Part shown: positions 17,569-26,007 of the stretch, in pieces
How positions within the stretch are numbered: position 1 is the stretch's first letter
Layout of the letters: each line of letters starts with the position of its first letter
Source of the DNA: Hymenobacter terricola
Lineage (GTDB): Bacteria; Bacteroidota; Bacteroidia; Cytophagales; Hymenobacteraceae
Direction: 5' to 3'
NCBI RefSeq assembly: GCF_017921975.2
Contig: NZ_JAGEMO020000026.1
Location: forward strand, 119,824-183,823
DNA: 64,000 bases
The notes under the pieces: model-generated
What the model saw: only the letters and a program-made list of their open reading frames with translations
Database searches by the model: none
Told to the model about the DNA's origin: nothing
Position numbers and translations under genes: made by a program

Positions 17569-17736
17569 AGATAGGCCCGCCACCGGTGGCGGGCCACCCT
17601 TGGGAGGGTAAGAAGCACCCGCCGCCGGCGTCCGGCCATACTTGGGAGGGTAAGAAGGGCCCGCCGCCGACGTCCGGCCCTTCTTGAGGGGGTAAGAGGC
17701 ACCCGCCGTCGGCGTCCGGCCCTTCTTGCCCCCCTG
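17569..17736. repeat. 42-bp tandem repeat array, four copies
   Basis: Four direct repeats of exactly 42 bases (17569, 17611, 17653, 17695) share CCCGCCGCCGGCGTCCGGCC-like cores and TTGGGAGGGTAAGA-like ends; the first and last are most diverged. Each unit contains short GC-rich dyads. The array lies in the 278-base gap between pdxJ and mnmH, 39 bases before the mnmH -7 box. It has no spacers, so it is not a CRISPR. Confidence 0.85.
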
Positions 17737-17774
17737 AGAAGCACCGGACGCGCGCGGCGGCCGTACACGACGGT

Positions 17775-17782
17775 TACTTTTG
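17775..17782 (+). promoter_or_regulatory. Candidate -7 box for mnmH
   Basis: TACTTTTG matches the Bacteroidota consensus TAnnTTTG and lies 28 bases before the mnmH ATG. No TTTG is present about 20 bases upstream, where the sequence is very GC-rich. Confidence 0.5.
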
Positions 17783-17810
17783 CCCGCGTACTTACCTGAC
17801 AACAGTAGCC

Positions 17811-18839
17811 ATGCCCCGTCACTCTCTGGCCGAATTTGAGGCCCTGCCCTACCCGATTCTCGACGTGCGGGCCCCGATTGAGTTTGCGCAGGGCCATGTG
17901 CCGGGGGCGCTTAACCTGCCGCTGTTCACGGACGAGGAGCGGGCCCGCATCGGCACCACCTACAAGCAGGTGAGCCAGGAGCGGGCCGTGCATTTGGGCC
18001 TGGAATTCTTCGGGCCGAAGATGTCGGCGATGGTGAAGCTGGCCAAGAAGCTGGCCCCCGGCAAGGAGGTGCGGCTGCACTGCTGGCGCGGCGGCATGCG
18101 CAGCGGGGCCGTGCTGTGGCTGCTGGAGCTGGGCGGCTTCAAGGTGCATTTGCTGGACCACGGGTATAAGGAGTTTCGGCGGGCGGTGCTGGCTTCGTTC
18201 GCTACGCCCCGGCAGTGGCGCGTGCTGGGCGGCCTCACCGGCAGCGGCAAAACCGACGTGCTGCACGCCCTGGCGGCCATGCCCGGCCAGCAGGTGCTCG
18301 ATTTGGAAGGGCTGGCCAGCCACAAGGGGTCCGCCTTCGGGGCCATCGGGCAGCCGGTGCAGCCCACGCAGGAGCAGTTCGAAAACAACCTGGCTGCCGC
18401 CCTGGCCACGCTGCCCACCGATGCGCCCATTTGGGTAGAAGACGAAAGCCGGCAGATTGGCCGGCTCACCATTCCGCCCGCCCTGTTTGCCCAAATGCGG
18501 GCCGCGCCGCGCTGGGTGCTGGAAGTGCCCCGCCCCGCCCGCGTGGCCAAGCTGGCCGCCGAGTACGGCGCCGAAGAACCGGCCGAGCTGGCGGCCGCCA
18601 TCGAGCGGCTGCAAAAGCGCCTGGGCGGCCTGGCCACCAAGCAGGCCCTGGCGGCCGTCGAGGCCGGTGATTTCACCCAAATGGTGGAGCTGGTGCTCGA
18701 TTACTACGACAAGACCTACACCTACGGCCTGGCCCCACGCCCCGAGGAGCCAGTGCGGACTTTTATTCCCGTTCCCAGCTGCGACCCCGCCCAAAATGCA
18801 GTTGAATTAGCCCGGGCGACGAGCGCCGTGCCCAGGTAA
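17811..18839 (+). CDS. mnmH: tRNA 2-selenouridine synthase
   Basis: A 342-residue enzyme (SelU/MnmH) that replaces the sulfur of 2-thiouridine at the tRNA wobble position with selenium, using selenophosphate. An N-terminal rhodanese domain carries Cys91 in LHCWRGGMRSG. The second half has a Walker A loop (GLTGSGKT, residues 141-148) and the WVEDESRQIG motif typical of the family. Length agrees with the family. No selD is in the window, so selenium supply must come from elsewhere; without it the protein may act as a geranyl transferase on 2-thiouridine, an activity known for the family. Confidence 0.92.
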   Translation: MPRHSLAEFEALPYPILDVRAPIEFAQGHVPGALNLPLFTDEERARIGTTYKQVSQERAVHLGLEFFGPKMSAMVKLAKKLAPGKEVRLHCWRGGMRSGAVLWLLELGGFKVHLLDHGYKEFRRAVLASFATPRQWRVLGGLTGSGKTDVLHALAAMPGQQVLDLEGLASHKGSAFGAIGQPVQPTQEQFENNLAAALATLPTDAPIWVEDESRQIGRLTIPPALFAQMRAAPRWVLEVPRPARVAKLAAEYGAEEPAELAAAIERLQKRLGGLATKQALAAVEAGDFTQMVELVLDYYDKTYTYGLAPRPEEPVRTFIPVPSCDPAQNAVELARATSAVPR

Positions 18840-19041
18840 ATGCCGGGCTACGCGGAGCGCCCGGCAGCCTGGCCACGGCCAGCCGCAAAAAAGCTCAACA
18901 CCAGGCAACCGCTTTTGCCTGAAAATGTCATAATTTGCTTTCCCATCTGAGTCTATCCAGCCGGCTTTCGACACGAAGCCGGTTATTTATTCACTCCCTT
19001 TTTCTCATTCCCTATTCCCCACTTTTCCCCACTCCAATCCT

Positions 19042-22000
19042 ATGCGTACACTTTTGTACACAACCACCCAGCGCCTGGCTTCGCGGCTACGGGGCCAGCT
19101 GCCCATGCTTGCGGCGGCGTTGCTGCTGGCCCCGGCCGCCTGGGCCCAAGTTGTCATTCCGGCCGGCAACCCCACGGGAACTACTTCCCGCAAGCCCTAT
19201 GGCAACTACTTCGGCTACGAGCGTAGCGCCGCCATCTATACGGCGGCCGATGTCAGCGGCAGCGGCAGCATCACCAGCGTGGGCTTTTACCTGGAGAGCG
19301 TTTCGACCCCGGCCGCGACTCCCGCCAAGGTGTACCTGAAAACCACCACCAGCACGTCGTTTGCGGCGGCGGGCACCACGGTGGCGGCCGAGGAAACGGG
19401 CGCAACGCTGGTATACGACGCAACCATTCCGGCCACGGCCTTCACGGCCAGCACGTGGGTGACGGTGGCCCTGACGGCCCCGTTCGCCTACAACGGCACC
19501 GACAACCTGGAAATCATCGTGGAAGCCAACGGCGGCGGCACCGGCACCGAAGGCAGCGCAGCGAAGACCTTCCGCTTCCACTCGACGGCCGTCAACCGCT
19601 TCCAGAGCTGGCAGGCTGATAACGCGGCCCCCACCACCGCCGGCACCGTGGCCCTCACGCGCCCCAACATCCAGCTCATCGGCCTGACGCCGGCGGCCTG
19701 CGCGGCCCCCAGCGGCCTGGCCGTGGCCACGCCTACGGCCACCACGGCCACGGTTACGTTCACCGCGGGCACTGGCAACACGGGCTACACGCTCACCTAC
19801 ACCCCGCAGGGCGGCACCGCCGTCACCCAAACCGTGACCGCCTCGCCGGTGAGCCTGACCGGCCTGGCGGCCGGCACGGCCTATACGCTGAGCGTGGTGG
19901 GCAACTGCGCGGGCAGCACGACGTCGGCGGCGAACACGACCAGCTTCACCACGCCCATTCTGAACGACGACCCGGTGGGGGCCATCACGCTGCCCATCGC
20001 AACCACCTGCACCCCCGTCAACGGCACTAACGCTGGCGCTACCACTACTACGGCCACCGGCTACACCAACCCCGGCTGCGGCGCGGCCACCAGCCCCAAG
20101 GACGTGTGGTTTAAATTCACGACCGATGCCACGGGCGCCAGCAGCACGGGCATCACCGTCACCGTTACCGGTGCTCCGGCGGGCCAGGTGCGCTTGTTTT
20201 CTACCACGACTGCGGGTGGCGCAGCTGGCCCGTTCACGCAAGTGGGCTGCGCCGCCGGCACCACCAACAACACGGCTGCCCCCGCGCTGGTGTCGGGTGG
20301 CCTCACGCCCAGCACCACCTACTACATCTTCGTATCGGGCTACGGCTCGGCTGATACGCAAGGCGCCTTCACCATCTGCCTCACGCCGCCCCCGGCCTGC
20401 GGCGTGCCCACCAACTTCGCGCTGTCCGGCATCACCGGCACCACGGCGGCCATCACGTTTACCCCCGGCCCCGGCAACACGAGCTACACCGTGACCTATA
20501 CCCCCGCCGGGGGCACGGCCACCACCGTAACGCCCGCCCCCACGGGTTCGCCCATCAACCTGACCGGCCTGACGCCCAGCACGGTCTACACGCTGTCGGT
20601 AACGGGCAATTGCTCGGGCGGCGCCACCACTGCCCCGTTCACCGCCACGTTCACGACGCCCGCCCTGGCCCCGGCCAATGACGACCCGGCCGGCGCTGTT
20701 ACCTTGGCAATTGGCACCACCTGCACGCCGGTGAGCGGCACCAACGCCGGTGCCACTACCACCACGCCCGCCGGCTACGTGAACCCGACTTCCAGCGCCA
20801 GCTGCGGCATTGCCGTGAGCCCCAAAGACGTGTGGTACAAGTTCACGACGGCGGCTACCGGCGCGGGCAGCACCTCCGTTTCGATACAGGTGACGGGCAG
20901 CGCGGCCGGTTACCTCCGCGGATTCTCGACGACGGGCGGCGCGGCTGGTCCGTTCACGGAGATTGGCTGTGCTTCAAGCGGCGCGAACAATGTCGTTTCG
21001 GCTCCGCTGAACCTGACGGGCCTGGCCCCGAGCACGACGTATTACGTGTTCGTATCGGGCTACGGCTCGGCCGATACGCAGGGTGCGTTTACCATTTGCG
21101 CCAGCAGCACCATTCCGGTGACGTGCGGCGACCCCACGGCGGCCACCATTGGCGGGGCCACGAATACTTCGCTGCAAGTGGCCTTCACGCCCGGCCTGAA
21201 CAATCTCAGCTACATCGTCACCTACTCCAGCGGCGGGGCGGCCACCACGGTGACGCCGGCCCCCACGGCTTCGCCCATCACCATCACCGGCCTCGCCCCC
21301 GGCACCACCTACACGCTCACGCTGCAAAGCGTGTGCGCCGGCGGTTCCCTGGGTGGCGTACTCACGGGCACGGCCAGCACCACGGGCACTCCCCCCGCCG
21401 CTACCTATGCCACCGTGCCCTACTCGGAAAGCTTCGAAGGCCCGTGGGTGAATGGCTTGAGCACGCGTGACCTGCCCACGGTGAACTGGCGCAACTCGCC
21501 GGCCACCGGCAACAACTCGTGGCGCCGCGACGACGACGGCACTGTGGCCAACTGGGCCAGCAACCTAGGTGCTTTCACCCCAGCCAGCAGCCAAGGCACG
21601 CACGCAGCCCGCTTCCACAGCTACGACGCTACATCTGCCGCCACTGGCACCCTCGATTTGTACGTGAACATGAGCAGCGCGGGCTCCAAAACGCTGAGCT
21701 TCGACTACGTGAATGTGAGCGGCACCGACAAATTAGATGTATTGGTGAGCACCGACGGCGGGGCCACTTTTGGTACCACGCCCGTGCTCACCGCTACCAC
21801 CAACGCCACGTTCACCGCCAAAACGGTGGCCATTGCCAGTACCTCGGCCACCACGGTTATCCGGTTCCGGGCCACCAGTGATTTCGGCTTCACTGACATT
21901 GGCCTTGACAACGTGCAGCTGCGCGTGCTATCGGCCAACCGCAACGAGGCCCTGGCGGCCACGGTGGGCCTGTACCCGAACCCGGCCCACCGCAGCTTCA

Positions 22001-22206
22001 CGCTGAGCGTGCCCGCCGGCAGCCTCCACGCCGCTTCGGCCAGCCTCATCAACGCCCTGGGCCAGGTGGTGCAAACGCGCCAGCTGAACCTGCCTGCCGC
22101 CGGTGGCACCGCCGATTTCGACGTAACCAATCTGGCAACTGGCGTGTATTCCTTGCAACTGAAAACCGGCGAAACGCTGGTTGTGAAACGGGTGGTAGTC
22201 GAGTAG
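19042..22206 (+). CDS. T9SS-sorted multidomain surface protein with fibronectin type III repeats
   Basis: A 1054-residue secreted protein. After a signal peptide ending APAAWAQ, an N-terminal module (about residues 37-215) begins VVIPAGNPTGTTSRKPYGNY. Fibronectin type III-like units follow, alternating with two near-identical modules containing SPKDVW(F/Y)KFTT and YIFVSGYGSADTQGAFTIC. A carbohydrate-binding-like jelly roll comes next (YSESFEGPWVNGL onwards, about residue 795), then a C-terminal T9SS type A sorting domain (VGLYPNPAHRSFTLSVPAG to KRVVVE). Function is probably adhesion or glycan binding; no enzyme domain is seen. A terminator follows. Confidence 0.85.
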   Translation: MRTLLYTTTQRLASRLRGQLPMLAAALLLAPAAWAQVVIPAGNPTGTTSRKPYGNYFGYERSAAIYTAADVSGSGSITSVGFYLESVSTPAATPAKVYLKTTTSTSFAAAGTTVAAEETGATLVYDATIPATAFTASTWVTVALTAPFAYNGTDNLEIIVEANGGGTGTEGSAAKTFRFHSTAVNRFQSWQADNAAPTTAGTVALTRPNIQLIGLTPAACAAPSGLAVATPTATTATVTFTAGTGNTGYTLTYTPQGGTAVTQTVTASPVSLTGLAAGTAYTLSVVGNCAGSTTSAANTTSFTTPILNDDPVGAITLPIATTCTPVNGTNAGATTTTATGYTNPGCGAATSPKDVWFKFTTDATGASSTGITVTVTGAPAGQVRLFSTTTAGGAAGPFTQVGCAAGTTNNTAAPALVSGGLTPSTTYYIFVSGYGSADTQGAFTICLTPPPACGVPTNFALSGITGTTAAITFTPGPGNTSYTVTYTPAGGTATTVTPAPTGSPINLTGLTPSTVYTLSVTGNCSGGATTAPFTATFTTPALAPANDDPAGAVTLAIGTTCTPVSGTNAGATTTTPAGYVNPTSSASCGIAVSPKDVWYKFTTAATGAGSTSVSIQVTGSAAGYLRGFSTTGGAAGPFTEIGCASSGANNVVSAPLNLTGLAPSTTYYVFVSGYGSADTQGAFTICASSTIPVTCGDPTAATIGGATNTSLQVAFTPGLNNLSYIVTYSSGGAATTVTPAPTASPITITGLAPGTTYTLTLQSVCAGGSLGGVLTGTASTTGTPPAATYATVPYSESFEGPWVNGLSTRDLPTVNWRNSPATGNNSWRRDDDGTVANWASNLGAFTPASSQGTHAARFHSYDATSAATGTLDLYVNMSSAGSKTLSFDYVNVSGTDKLDVLVSTDGGATFGTTPVLTATTNATFTAKTVAIASTSATTVIRFRATSDFGFTDIGLDNVQLRVLSANRNEALAATVGLYPNPAHRSFTLSVPAGSLHAASASLINALGQVVQTRQLNLPAAGGTADFDVTNLATGVYSLQLKTGETLVVKRVVVE

Positions 22207-22229
22207 TCGGCCTCGTACCCTGCTTCCTT

Positions 22230-22262
22230 AAAAAGGGCTGGCCAGTTGGTCAGCCCTTTTTT
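22230..22262 (+). terminator. Rho-independent terminator
   Basis: The stem AAAAGGGCTGGCC pairs with GGTCAGCCCTTTT (one mismatch) around AGTT, followed by more T residues. It lies 24 bases after the stop of the surface-protein gene. Confidence 0.85.
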
Positions 22263-22497
22263 GTGTGCCTTCATTGGCCGGCCAATGCTGGCGACAGCAG
22301 ACCAACCAGCTGGTTAGCGGCGGGCCTGTTGCGCGCAATCGGTTTCCTCCGACTCGAGATTATTGCCCGCCCTGCCCGTGCGTGTCGTATGTTGCTTGCC
22401 GATTTGAGTTTTTCCAATCCTACGGTTGCCCGGCAGCCGTTTTATAGCCGTCACACATTTTTCCTTTTTTTCTATTTCCCACTTTTCCCCAACTTTC

Positions 22498-24456
22498 ATG
22501 TTCACATCCCTACAAACCCGGCTGAAACGCGCCGGCCGGTGGCTGCCGGTAGCCTTGCTGCCCCTGCTACCCTTCGCGGCACAAGCCCAATTCAACTACC
22601 TGCCCAGCAATACGGTAAACGCGGCGGGCACTTACTCGGACCTTGGCACTACAGGCACGGCCATTGCCACGGCCAACACGGACGACGATAATTCGGCGGC
22701 GCAGGCCATTGGGTTCAGCTTTAGCTTCAACGGCGCCGCCTTCACTCAGTTCGTATTGAATACGAACGGGTTTATCCGCCTGGGCAGTGTGGCGCCTTCG
22801 GCGGCGGCCGACTTCCCGGCTTATGCCCAGGCCCCCGACACCGGCCCCATTTCCGGCACCAACGCGGCCGATGTGAACCTGATTGCCCCCTTCAACCTGG
22901 ACCTGGGCCCCGGCACGGCCGGCGGCACCGAGTACCGCGTGGTAACCACCGGCACCGCGCCAAACCGGGTGTGCACCATTCAGTGGAAAAACGTGGCCGA
23001 CAAGCCCCAGGCGGCATCTTCCACCGTGGCTACGTCCATCGCCACCCAGCTGGCCAACTTCTCTTTCCAGGCCAAGCTCTACGAAACCACCAATAACATT
23101 GAGTTCGTGTACGGCACCGCTACGGCCGGCACTGGCACGGTCGCGGCCAAGTACGCGGCCGTGGGCATCAAAGGTTCGGCGCCCACAGCATCGGTGCTGG
23201 CAACCAAAGGTTCGTCGGATACCTGGTCCGTGGCTGCTTTCTTCGCTGGCCCTTATCTGGGCCCCACGGCCGGCAACGGCCACAACGTTCGCTCGACCTT
23301 TTTGCCAGACGCGGGCCGCACCTACCGGTTCATTCCCGGCGCACTCTGCAACGACCCCACGGCATTTGCCATCACCACCACCAACACGTCGATACAGCTC
23401 ACCTTCACGCCAGGGGCGGGCAACGCGAGCTACAACGTCACCTACACCGCCGGCGGTCCCGTGCAAACCCTGACGCCGGCGCCCACCGCGTCGCCTATTA
23501 CCATTCCGGGCCTGCTGCCCGGCACTACGTACGTCATCTCGGTGCAAAGCGTGTGCGCGGGCGGTACCTTTGGTGCCGTGCTGAGGGGCGCGGCCACTAC
23601 CACTGGCACGGGCGCCCCGGCCACCTACGCCACGCTGCCGTATTCGGAGGGTTTTGAAGGCCCGTGGGTGAACGGCCTGGGCACGCGCGACCTGCCCACG
23701 GTGAACTGGCGCAACTCGCCGGCCATTGGCGACAACTCGTGGCGCCGCGAAGATGACGGGTTCACGTCATCAAACTGGAGCTATGTGGGGGCCGAAACCT
23801 CTGCTGCCCCGCCGTACGTCACTCGTTCGAGCGTGGGCTCGCACTCCGCCCGCTTTCACACCTATGGCTCAGACACCGGCACATCCGGTGCGCTCAACCT
23901 GTACGTGAATATGAGCGTGAACAACGCGACCAGTAAAATACTGACCTTCGACTACATCAACCCCACGGGCACCGACAAGCTGGATGTATTCGTGAGCACC
24001 GACGGCGGCACCACTTTTGCCGCCTCGCCGGCCCTGACCGCCACCACCAACGCCACGTTCATTACCAAAACCCTGAACCTGAGCAGCATAACCTCGGCCA
24101 CCACGGTTATCCGGTTCCTGGCCACGTCGGACTTTGGCAACGACGACCTCGGCATCGACAACCTGCAGCTGCGGGTTCTCACCTCCAACCGCAACGAGGC
24201 CCTGGCCGCTGCCGTGGGCCTGTACCCCAACCCCGCGCACCAGAGCTTCCAGCTGAGCGTGCCGGCTGGCAGCCTCCACGCGGCTTCGGCCGTGCTCAGC
24301 AATGCGCTGGGCCAGGTGGTACTCACGCGCCAGCTGAACCTGCCCGCCGCCGGTGGCACCGCCGATTTCGACGTGAGCCGCCTCGCGGCGGGCGTGTACT
24401 CGCTGCAACTGAAATCCGGCAACGACCTGGTCGTGAAGCGCATCGTGGTGGAATAA
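22498..24456 (+). CDS. T9SS-sorted surface protein, paralogue of the preceding gene
   Basis: A 652-residue secreted protein with a signal peptide (LLPLLPFAAQAQ). Its N-terminal module (about residues 30-270, with the VLNTNGFIRLG and YRVVTTGTAPNRVCTIQW segments) differs from the neighbour. One fibronectin III-like unit follows. The last 280 residues are almost the same as the end of the upstream protein: the EGPWVNGLGTRDLPTVNWR jelly-roll domain and the T9SS type A sorting domain. This shows shuffling of a new head onto a duplicated tail. The ATG at 22498 is chosen because it starts the signal peptide. It is likely surface-attached. Confidence 0.82.
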   Translation: MFTSLQTRLKRAGRWLPVALLPLLPFAAQAQFNYLPSNTVNAAGTYSDLGTTGTAIATANTDDDNSAAQAIGFSFSFNGAAFTQFVLNTNGFIRLGSVAPSAAADFPAYAQAPDTGPISGTNAADVNLIAPFNLDLGPGTAGGTEYRVVTTGTAPNRVCTIQWKNVADKPQAASSTVATSIATQLANFSFQAKLYETTNNIEFVYGTATAGTGTVAAKYAAVGIKGSAPTASVLATKGSSDTWSVAAFFAGPYLGPTAGNGHNVRSTFLPDAGRTYRFIPGALCNDPTAFAITTTNTSIQLTFTPGAGNASYNVTYTAGGPVQTLTPAPTASPITIPGLLPGTTYVISVQSVCAGGTFGAVLRGAATTTGTGAPATYATLPYSEGFEGPWVNGLGTRDLPTVNWRNSPAIGDNSWRREDDGFTSSNWSYVGAETSAAPPYVTRSSVGSHSARFHTYGSDTGTSGALNLYVNMSVNNATSKILTFDYINPTGTDKLDVFVSTDGGTTFAASPALTATTNATFITKTLNLSSITSATTVIRFLATSDFGNDDLGIDNLQLRVLTSNRNEALAAAVGLYPNPAHQSFQLSVPAGSLHAASAVLSNALGQVVLTRQLNLPAAGGTADFDVSRLAAGVYSLQLKSGNDLVVKRIVVE

Positions 24457-24474
24457 TTCCCCCCCGCTTCTCCC

Positions 24475-24508
24475 AAAAAAGGGCTGACCGCACGGTCAGC
24501 CCTTTTTT
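24475..24508. terminator. Bidirectional rho-independent terminator
   Basis: A perfect 16-base inverted repeat: six A, GGGCTGACCG, a CA centre, CGGTCAGCCC and six T. It lies between the convergent surface-protein gene and moxR and can act on both strands. Confidence 0.88.
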
Positions 24509-24579
24509 CATATTCTGCTTAAGCTATTAATTATTAGCTCACTAACAACTAATAACGAGCAACTAGTATTGGGAGGCGC

Positions 24580-25578
24580 TTAGCTGATGGGGACCTTGCG
24601 CAAAATGGCTTCAATCAAATCCTGGGTGCGGATGCCGTCGGCCTCGGCCTCGTAGGTGAGCAGGATGCGGTGGTTGAGCACGTCGGCGGCTACTTCTTTG
24701 ATGTCTTCGGGCAGCACATAGTCGCGGCCTTCGAGGTAGGCCACGGCTTTGGAGGCGCGGTGCAGGGCGATGCTGGCCCGCGGGCTGGCCCCAAACTGCA
24801 CGGCCTGGGCAAACTCGGGCAGGTCGTAGTCGGCCGGGCGGCGGGTGGCGAACACCAGCTCAATCAGGTACTTCTCCAGCGTATCGGAAATCTGCACCTG
24901 ATTGATTTGCTGGCGAATGCCAAAAATATCGGCCTTGGTGAGGATGGGCTGCACGTCTTCCACGAAGCTGAGGTTGGCCATGCGGCGCATCACCTCCAGC
25001 TCGTCGGCCTTCTTGAGGTAATCGACGTGCACCTTCATCATGAAGCGGTCGACCTGGGCCTCGGGCAGCGGGTAGGTGCCTTCCTGCTCCACGGGGTTTT
25101 GGGTGGCCAGCACCAGAAAGGGCAGGTCGAGCGGGTAAGTGGTGTCGCCGATGGTCACCTGGCGCTCCTGCATGGCTTCGAGCAGGGCGCTTTGCACCTT
25201 GGCCGGCGAGCGGTTGATTTCATCGGCCAGCACGAGGTTGGCGAAAATCGGCCCCTTCTTCACCTCAAACACCGACTGGTTCTGGTTGTAAATCATGGTG
25301 CCCACCAGGTCGGAAGGCAGCAGGTCGGGGGTGAACTGCACGCGCTGGAAGTGCAGGTGCAACACCTTTGCCAGGGTGGAGATGGTGAGGGTTTTGGCGA
25401 GGCCGGGCACGCCCTCCAGCAGGATGTGCCCGCCGGTGAACAGGCCAATGAGCAAGCGGCTGAGCAGCGGCTGCTGGCCCACCACCACCTTGCCCATCTC
25501 GGCAAATACCTGGCGGATGAGGGGGTGGTAGTCGACCGGGGCGGCCGGCGAAACTGGAGCGTCGGAAGCGGGAAGCAT
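24580..25578 (-). CDS. MoxR-family AAA+ ATPase
   Basis: A 332-residue cytoplasmic ATPase (AAA_3 class). Walker A is GVPGLAKT (residues 56-63), Walker B is LVLADEINR, and sensor-type segments ATQNPVEQEGTYPLPEAQVDRF follow. MoxR proteins usually act as chaperones on von Willebrand or DUF58 partner proteins. Here no DUF58, BatA or transglutaminase gene is adjacent: the gene stands alone between T9SS genes, ending at a shared terminator. Whether it serves the neighbouring secreted proteins is unknown. The ATG at 25578 gives a short Ala/Pro-rich lead before the conserved core. Confidence 0.9.
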   Translation of the reverse strand: MLPASDAPVSPAAPVDYHPLIRQVFAEMGKVVVGQQPLLSRLLIGLFTGGHILLEGVPGLAKTLTISTLAKVLHLHFQRVQFTPDLLPSDLVGTMIYNQNQSVFEVKKGPIFANLVLADEINRSPAKVQSALLEAMQERQVTIGDTTYPLDLPFLVLATQNPVEQEGTYPLPEAQVDRFMMKVHVDYLKKADELEVMRRMANLSFVEDVQPILTKADIFGIRQQINQVQISDTLEKYLIELVFATRRPADYDLPEFAQAVQFGASPRASIALHRASKAVAYLEGRDYVLPEDIKEVAADVLNHRILLTYEAEADGIRTQDLIEAILRKVPIS

Positions 25579-26007
25579 AGGCAGGAACAGGCGAAACTAA
25601 AGGCGCAAGGTAGGCACAAGGCCGGGGTACGGCGGGCGGGGTAGCCCCGGCCGGCAGCCCCACGGCCCGCCCGCGCTGCCACACCCGGCGCTAGCGGAAA
25701 CCTGCGACACCGTACGGCGGCGAGTGCGACGGAACGGGCACGAAGGGCAAACGGCCGCAGAATAATACCTTGAAGGCAAGGAAGCCGGGCACAAATTATT
25801 TCAGGACTGCGGTTGGCATTTTACAAAAAATATGCTACTTACAGTCTGCAATAGTCCGTTACTCCGATATCGATGGCCCGAAATCGGCTTTGGCGATGTG
25901 CTAAGGGTATTTACCGGGAATTCACCCGGTTTGCTCGCCCTTGCGCAGGCGGCTATTCGTTGCCGGCAGGCAGGCCTACATCATTCATTCTTCAATCTGT
26001 CTGTGGC
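25579..26007. other. Intergenic region between divergent moxR and a giant surface-protein gene
   Basis: These 429 bases separate two divergent genes and must hold both promoters. The first 170 bases are very GC-rich. The second half contains an A/T-rich patch (TTTTACAAAAAATATG around 25820) that could include the promoter of the surface-protein gene, with no clean TTTG/TAnnTTTG pair. The open frame upstream of 26008 shows no signal peptide or conserved content and is treated as non-coding. Confidence 0.5.

Noticed and set aside
17569..17736. Possible CRISPR array
   Set aside because: The 42-base units are directly joined without spacers and no cas gene is nearby.
17179..17802. Minus-strand frame of 207 residues with 14-residue repeats (GRTPAAGASYPP-like)
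   Set aside because: The repeats are only the translation of the 42-bp array; the rest is antisense to pdxJ and shows no conserved domain or start signal.
18841..18866. Hairpin TGCCGGGC...GCCCGGCA as terminator of mnmH
   Set aside because: The stem is good but no T run follows; the evidence is too thin to call it.
22273..22325. Short perfect palindromes ATTGGCCGGCCAAT and AACCAGCTGGTT
   Set aside because: They lie between two surface-protein genes, but palindromes of this size arise often by chance in GC-rich DNA and no repeat of them was noticed.
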